Positions 42,270 to 45,553 of a DNA stretch of 45,553 bases are shown one piece after another. How positions within the stretch are numbered: position 1 is the first letter of the stretch; each line of letters opens with the position of its first letter. The translations under genes and the position numbers were made by a program. The stretch comes from Enterococcus_D entomosocium (GTDB taxonomy: Bacteria > Bacillota > Bacilli > Lactobacillales > Enterococcaceae). The notes under the pieces are model-generated. The model was not told where the DNA came from and ran no database searches. It was given only the letters and a program-made list of their open reading frames with translations. The DNA is taken from assembly GCF_030441895.1 (NCBI RefSeq), contig NZ_JARJAS010000029.1. One strand, 5' to 3'.

Positions 42270-43124
42270 ATGATATTCTTTTATTTTTTACCAGCGATAG
42301 GATGGGGTGTCATGCCGCTTATTGCGAAGCTGACTCGAGCCAAACCAATTAATCAGTTAGTTGGAACGACAACTGCTGCTGTGTCAGTCAGCTTATTGTT
42401 TACTTTTCTTGTAAAACCAGAATTTACAAATATTTCCGTCATGATCGCATTTATTTCTGGATGTTTTTGGGCGATTGGACAATACTTCCAATTTTACTCG
42501 TTTCAATTTTTACCGGTATCAGAAGCAATGCCTATTTCTAATGGTACTCAACTAATAGGGACAACCTTTGTTGCCGCCTTCTTTTTCCAAGAGTGGACAA
42601 ATGTTTCCATGTGGCTGATTGGCAGTGGAGGAATATTGCTGATTGTACTTGGTATATGGCTGACGTCATGGAAAGAAAAACAAACATTAGAGAATCAAAA
42701 GCGGACAAACCGAAAAGCAGTTGCCTATTTGTCGCTTTCCTCTGCGACTTTAACCGTATATATAGTTTTGCCGCAGGCATTTCAAGTAAGCGGCTCAGGT
42801 ATATTATTTCCGCAAGCAATAGGTATGTGGAGTGCATCAGCTGTTTTTGCTTTTTTTAAACAAAGAGAAATTGATTGGCAGCAAATCAGAAAAAATATTA
42901 GTACGGGCATTGCGTGGAGTATGGCGAACATTAGTCTATTTTTAATGATCCCAATGCTAGGGGTAGCAAAGAGTTTCACTTTTTCACAATTTGCTGTTTT
43001 GATTTCCATGTATGGCGGATTGTTGGTTTTCAAGCAGAAGAAAAAGCGTAAAGAATTTCTTTTATTGAGCTTAGGGGGAGCTTGCATAATTGGAGGAATA
43101 TTGCTTATTGGTTTCATCAAGTGA
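42270..43124 (+). CDS. GRP-type sugar transporter (GlcU/RbsU-like)
   Basis: About 284 residues with ten membrane segments in two five-helix halves, the drug/metabolite-transporter layout. The opening IFFYFLPAIGWGVMPLIAKL, GTTTAAVSVSLLFTFLV, GCFWAIGQYFQFYSFQFLPVSEAMPISNGTQLIGTTFV and the second-half repeat GIAWSMANISLFLMIPMLGVAKSFTFSQ match glucose/ribose porters such as GlcU and RbsU. These carry free sugar by proton symport, independent of PTS. GGAG lies upstream; ATG at 42267 or 42270 could be used. It probably belongs to the same sugar-use locus. Confidence 0.9.
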   Translation: MIFFYFLPAIGWGVMPLIAKLTRAKPINQLVGTTTAAVSVSLLFTFLVKPEFTNISVMIAFISGCFWAIGQYFQFYSFQFLPVSEAMPISNGTQLIGTTFVAAFFFQEWTNVSMWLIGSGGILLIVLGIWLTSWKEKQTLENQKRTNRKAVAYLSLSSATLTVYIVLPQAFQVSGSGILFPQAIGMWSASAVFAFFKQREIDWQQIRKNISTGIAWSMANISLFLMIPMLGVAKSFTFSQFAVLISMYGGLLVFKQKKKRKEFLLLSLGGACIIGGILLIGFIK

Positions 43125-43458
43125 TTTTGAAAAAGACGAGTTTAATAAGATGTTTCAGTGCTCTTCATTCGTCAAATGCTTTAAGAACAAAAATCACAAT
43201 GCTATACTAGAATCAATAGTATTCGATTCCTTTGTATTGTAAACATGTATTTTATGTGAAAGCATTTTTCAATACAACAACATACAAAAACAAGTGAGCC
43301 ACGGAGAAATAACTCTATAACCAACCACTTACAAGACTATATGAAATCAGAGTCCGTATTAAAAGGGATGGATAACTATTCGCCAACCATTCAGAGATGA
43401 TAAAAACCGATCATCCAAAAACTCTTAACCCTACAAAACGAAAGGAGCCAGGCCTACC
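43125..43458. other. Intergenic region
   Basis: 334 bases with no gene. TTTAAG (43180-43185) and TATACT (43203-43208) with 17-base spacing could be a weak promoter for the MazG-like gene. Confidence 0.4.
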
Positions 43459-43794
43459 ATGCAAAACCAACCCTCTTCAATGGAACGGATCAATAAATTC
43501 CGAGATGATCGCAATTGGCGACAATTTCATAATGAAAAAGATCTAGCTATTTCTATCTCCATCGAAGCCGCCGAATTGTTGGAGATTTTTCAATGGAAAA
43601 CACCTGAAGAAGCCACTCAAGATTTCGAACATCTAAAAGAAGAAATTGCCGATGTTCTGATTTATTCCTATATGCTGGCAGACAATTTGGGGCTTGATAT
43701 TGATGAGATCATCAAAGAAAAGCTGGAAAAAAACAACATGAAGTATCCGGTGAAAGAAAGTAAAGATTCGAAAAAGAAGTATAATGAATTGTGA
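43459..43794 (+). CDS. MazG-like nucleotide pyrophosphohydrolase
   Basis: 111-residue all-alpha NTP pyrophosphohydrolase of the MazG/RS21-C6 type, which cleaves (d)NTPs, often non-standard ones, to the monophosphate. The metal motif E-x-x-E...E-x-x-D is visible in SIEAAELLEIFQW (with the Glu pair) and EEIADVLIYSYMLAD. The opening ERINKFRDDRNWRQFHNEKDLA is typical of the short RS21-C6/dCTPase group. AAAGGAG lies somewhat far upstream of the ATG. Single gene with its own terminator; a housekeeping role is likely. Confidence 0.92.
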   Translation: MQNQPSSMERINKFRDDRNWRQFHNEKDLAISISIEAAELLEIFQWKTPEEATQDFEHLKEEIADVLIYSYMLADNLGLDIDEIIKEKLEKNNMKYPVKESKDSKKKYNEL

Positions 43795-43799
43795 CAAAA

Positions 43800-43838
43800 A
43801 GAAGCAAGGACGCTGCAAGTTCTTGCTTCTTTTTTTTG
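43800..43838 (+). terminator. Terminator of the MazG-like gene
   Basis: AGAAGCAAG pairs with CTTGCTTCT, followed by T7. Confidence 0.88.
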
Positions 43839-43913
43839 ATGGAATAGGAACAACAACGGCTTTCTGAATTCATCAGCGATTAGTTACGAACGTCAAAAAT
43901 CTGTCATAATTGA

Positions 43914-43990
43914 GAAAGTTGAAGATAACTTCAAATTGGTTACAATTTTTCGGAAAGTTGAAGATAACTTCAAATAAGCGCAATTTTTGA
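43914..43990. repeat. Tandem 39-bp repeat, two units, each with a palindrome
   Basis: Unit 1 is 43914-43952 and unit 2 is 43953-43990. Each begins with the same 23 bases (GAAAG, then TTGAAG-ATAA-CTTCAA, then AT) and ends in CAATTTTT. TTGAAG/CTTCAA is a perfect 6-bp inverted repeat, so each unit offers a protein-binding or hairpin site. It lies about 150 bases upstream of the promoter of the ZIP-like gene. The rest of 43839-44276 shows no gene. Confidence 0.75.
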
Positions 43991-44138
43991 TAAAAAATGA
44001 AGTTAGACCTAGTATCTGCTAGAGCAAAAACAAGATTATCCTATCCGAAAATGAAGGCAAGATCATCGGTAAAAAATCGGCAACAATGAAGGTCGTTTTC
44101 TATCAAAAAGATTTCTCCCTAAAAACCTAAAAAACCTA

Positions 44139-44167
44139 TTGCCCCCCAAGCCCACTTACTGTATAGT
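44139..44167 (+). promoter_or_regulatory. Candidate promoter of the ZIP-like membrane protein
   Basis: TTGCCC (44139-44144) and TATAGT (44162-44167) with 17-base spacing. Confidence 0.5.
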
Positions 44168-44276
44168 AAACAAGAATATTTCATGAAAATAACCAAAAAT
44201 AACTAATTAAAAAGACTTCGTTATTGAAAATTGCGATTAAACATTGCCGCAAACGGAATATAAGAAGGGGAAAACA

Positions 44277-45020
44277 ATGACGTATTTAACAAATAATTTT
44301 GTGAATTGCATGATCACTTTAGGGTTTATCTTCATCCATCTATTTTCAAATGTTATCTCATCCAGAAAACTAAACGTGCAATACATGAGCTCCTTTGCCG
44401 CTGGGGTAGGAATCTCCTATGCGATCGTTCATCTATTGCCCCATTTGGCTTATTTTCAAACGGTGTTGATCGATGAATTTGGCTGGGATTCGGGGATTTT
44501 TTATAGTCATGGGGTCTATGGCATCGTTTTGTTTGGCTTAGTCTTCAGTTACGTGATCTACAAAATCGATGAGCGGACGTTTATGGTGTTAGAAAAGAAA
44601 GACATCACCAGTGCCAAAAACGCCTTTTTTTGGTCGGATATCGCTTTTCATGTGATCTACAATATTATGATCGGCTATATCGTGATTGCCAATACGCTAT
44701 CAGAGCGTTTTTACATTTTGACCTACTTTATCGCTTTTGGTTTGCACTTTCTCATGAACGATTGGCTGCTCTATCATCATCATGGTGCCCTCTATAACAA
44801 ATATGGCCGCTTTGTGCTTTCCTTCAGTATTTTCGCGGGAGCGGCGTTCTCCCTCTTTGTTTCATTGCCCTACTATTTGGTGGTCATCATTGAAGCCTTG
44901 ATCACCGGCGCTTTGCTGGTGAATATCATCAAATTTGAGTTACCCAATGAAGGAGAAGGCAGTATTCGTGGGCTATTGGTAGGCACGATCTGCTCCGGAA
45001 TTTTATTTGTATTTGTCTAA
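44277..45020 (+). CDS. ZIP-like integral membrane protein
   Basis: 247 residues with about seven or eight membrane segments. The segment SSFAAGVGISYAIVHLLPHLA resembles the fourth helix of ZIP metal transporters (small residues, then H-L-L-P), and AFGLHFLMNDWLLYHHHGALYNKYG carries several histidines. A second histidine set is in WSDIAFHVIYNIMIG. These features suggest a metal-related transporter or a distant ZIP relative, but the match is not strong enough to name a metal. The ATG at 44277 follows AAGGGGA. Single gene between its own promoter and a very strong terminator. Confidence 0.6.
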   Translation: MTYLTNNFVNCMITLGFIFIHLFSNVISSRKLNVQYMSSFAAGVGISYAIVHLLPHLAYFQTVLIDEFGWDSGIFYSHGVYGIVLFGLVFSYVIYKIDERTFMVLEKKDITSAKNAFFWSDIAFHVIYNIMIGYIVIANTLSERFYILTYFIAFGLHFLMNDWLLYHHHGALYNKYGRFVLSFSIFAGAAFSLFVSLPYYLVVIIEALITGALLVNIIKFELPNEGEGSIRGLLVGTICSGILFVFV

Positions 45021-45026
45021 CGCGAA

Positions 45027-45068
45027 AAGGAGGACTGAATCATGGATGATTCGGTCCTCCTTTTTTTA
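45027..45068 (+). terminator. Terminator of the ZIP-like gene
   Basis: AAAAGGAGGACTGAATCAT can pair with ATGATTCGGTCCTCCTTTT around a two-base centre, followed by more T. Confidence 0.92.
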
Positions 45069-45214
45069 TAAATACGCAAAGTAATTACTATTTTCTATTT
45101 CAATCGAACAAATCACAATAGTTTTTTATTTTTTTGACCATTATTTACAATTTTGTTACGATGTTCGCTTGCTTTTCCCAAAAACATTCTATAAAATGTA
45201 AGCGAATAGAAACC

Positions 45215-45335
45215 AAAAAAATAGGCACCTCGTATCTCTGCGCCAACAGATTTACGAGGCCCTGATCAGTCACACCCTTAAGACGGATGACCAATCAAGT
45301 TGCCATAGTTGATCGCCAAAGGCATCAACGTGTTT
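45215..45335 (-). ncRNA. Candidate small RNA with promoter and terminator
   Basis: On the minus strand, TAGAAA (45364-45359) and TACAAT (45341-45336) are 17 bases apart, a plausible promoter. About 75 bases further is a hairpin, CCTCGTA (read from 45259) with TACGAGG (ending 45228), then a T-run at 45221-45215. The transcript would be about 115 bases. It contains only a 15-codon frame without a clear ribosome binding site. No known RNA family is recognised. Confidence 0.4.
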
Positions 45336-45428
45336 ATTGTACCCGATTTCCTTGTCGATTTCTAGTAGATTCAGGCAGGTTTTTGGGCAAAAACCGTGGG
45401 ATGCTGGACGCTTATTTTGCTATGCCAA

Positions 45429-45502
45429 AGGGACTGTGACATAAGTCCATAGAAGAAAACCGCAAGAACTGACGAGAAATCGTTCATTTCTTGCGGTTTT
45501 TT
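45429..45502 (+). terminator. Repeat-like hairpin and terminator
   Basis: GGACT...AGTCC around GTGACATA (45431-45448) resembles the short GGGACT/AGTCC repeats that I associate with gene ends in streptococci and enterococci. It is followed by a terminator with AACCGCAAGAA (45458-45468) pairing with TTCTTGCGGTT (45488-45498) and T6. No plus-strand gene lies directly upstream, so it may work on the minus strand too. Confidence 0.65.
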
Positions 45503-45510
45503 GGGTAAAA

Positions 45511-45542
45511 TAAAAAGGAGCATCGGTTGCCGCCAATGCCCC
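45511..45542 (-). terminator. Terminator of a minus-strand gene beyond the window
   Basis: On the minus strand GGGGCAT pairs with ATGCTCC around a 12-base loop, then TTTTTATTTT. This implies a leftward gene ending just right of the window. Confidence 0.6.
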
Positions 45543-45553
45543 ATCATTTAATC

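Noticed and set aside
43861..43990. CRISPR-like array near 43914
   Set aside because: Only two units, directly adjacent with no spacer of constant length between repeats, and no cas gene in the window.
45215..45335. Type I toxin-antitoxin (Fst-like) locus
   Set aside because: The 15-codon frame has no hydrophobic core and no ribosome binding site, and no convergent antisense promoter pair is visible.

Overview
The window reads as chromosome of a low-GC Gram-positive lactic acid bacterium, most likely an Enterococcus (E. casseliflavus/gallinarum-like rather than a named species). The reasons are the sufC-sufD-sufS-sufU-sufB operon, an 863-residue AdhE behind Rex-like and cre-like sites, several PTS operons, strong AGGAGG ribosome binding sites and frequent TTG/GTG starts. 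No database search was possible, so family calls rest on motifs and architecture that I recognise.

Layout. (1) 1-775: the N-terminal end of an IS200/IS605 TnpA cut by the window edge, then a small heat-shock protein, both on the minus strand. (2) 900-7320: two adjacent operons that share a palindromic operator (AGTATAT-N10-ATATACT). The first encodes a YitT-type membrane protein, a GntR/HutC regulator and a PepV-like dipeptidase. The second encodes a glycosylasparaginase, PTS IIB and IIC, and a short GrdB-like protein. Together they look like a regulon for taking up and splitting an amino-acid/peptide-linked sugar. (3) 7520-10305: adhE with its control region. (4) 10405-12900: a GH51 arabinofuranosidase and a divergent AraC regulator. 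(5) 12992-14170: a hypothetical protein and a GNAT acetyltransferase. (6) 14299-19634: the SUF iron-sulfur cluster operon.

(7) 19640-37000 is a visibly AT-richer accessory region. It holds a hypothetical gene; a tightly coupled two-gene unit (NdpA/YejK-like protein plus membrane protein) with the look of a defence cassette; an integrase/excisionase/regulator module with a RadC-like protein, an XRE regulator, a membrane protein and a lipoprotein; a palindrome-dense non-coding segment; two large GT-C/DUF2142-like membrane proteins; a complete IS3-family element (33229-34760) with a 3-bp target duplication; a remnant of a related IS end; and a decayed YczE-like gene.

(8) 37078-43124 is a sugar operon controlled by a BglG-type antiterminator. 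Two RAT/terminator switches lie before and after the antiterminator gene. Behind them come a ChbG/YdjC deacetylase, PTS IICB, a GH4 6-phospho-glycosidase, PTS IIA and a GlcU-like sugar transporter. (9) 43459-45553 holds a MazG-like pyrophosphohydrolase, a 39-bp tandem repeat, a ZIP-like membrane protein, a candidate minus-strand small RNA and terminators.

The best candidates for something undescribed are the NdpA-like/membrane pair at 20298-22816, the glycosylasparaginase-PTS-GrdB-like regulon at 905-7282, and the palindrome cluster at 26680-26950.
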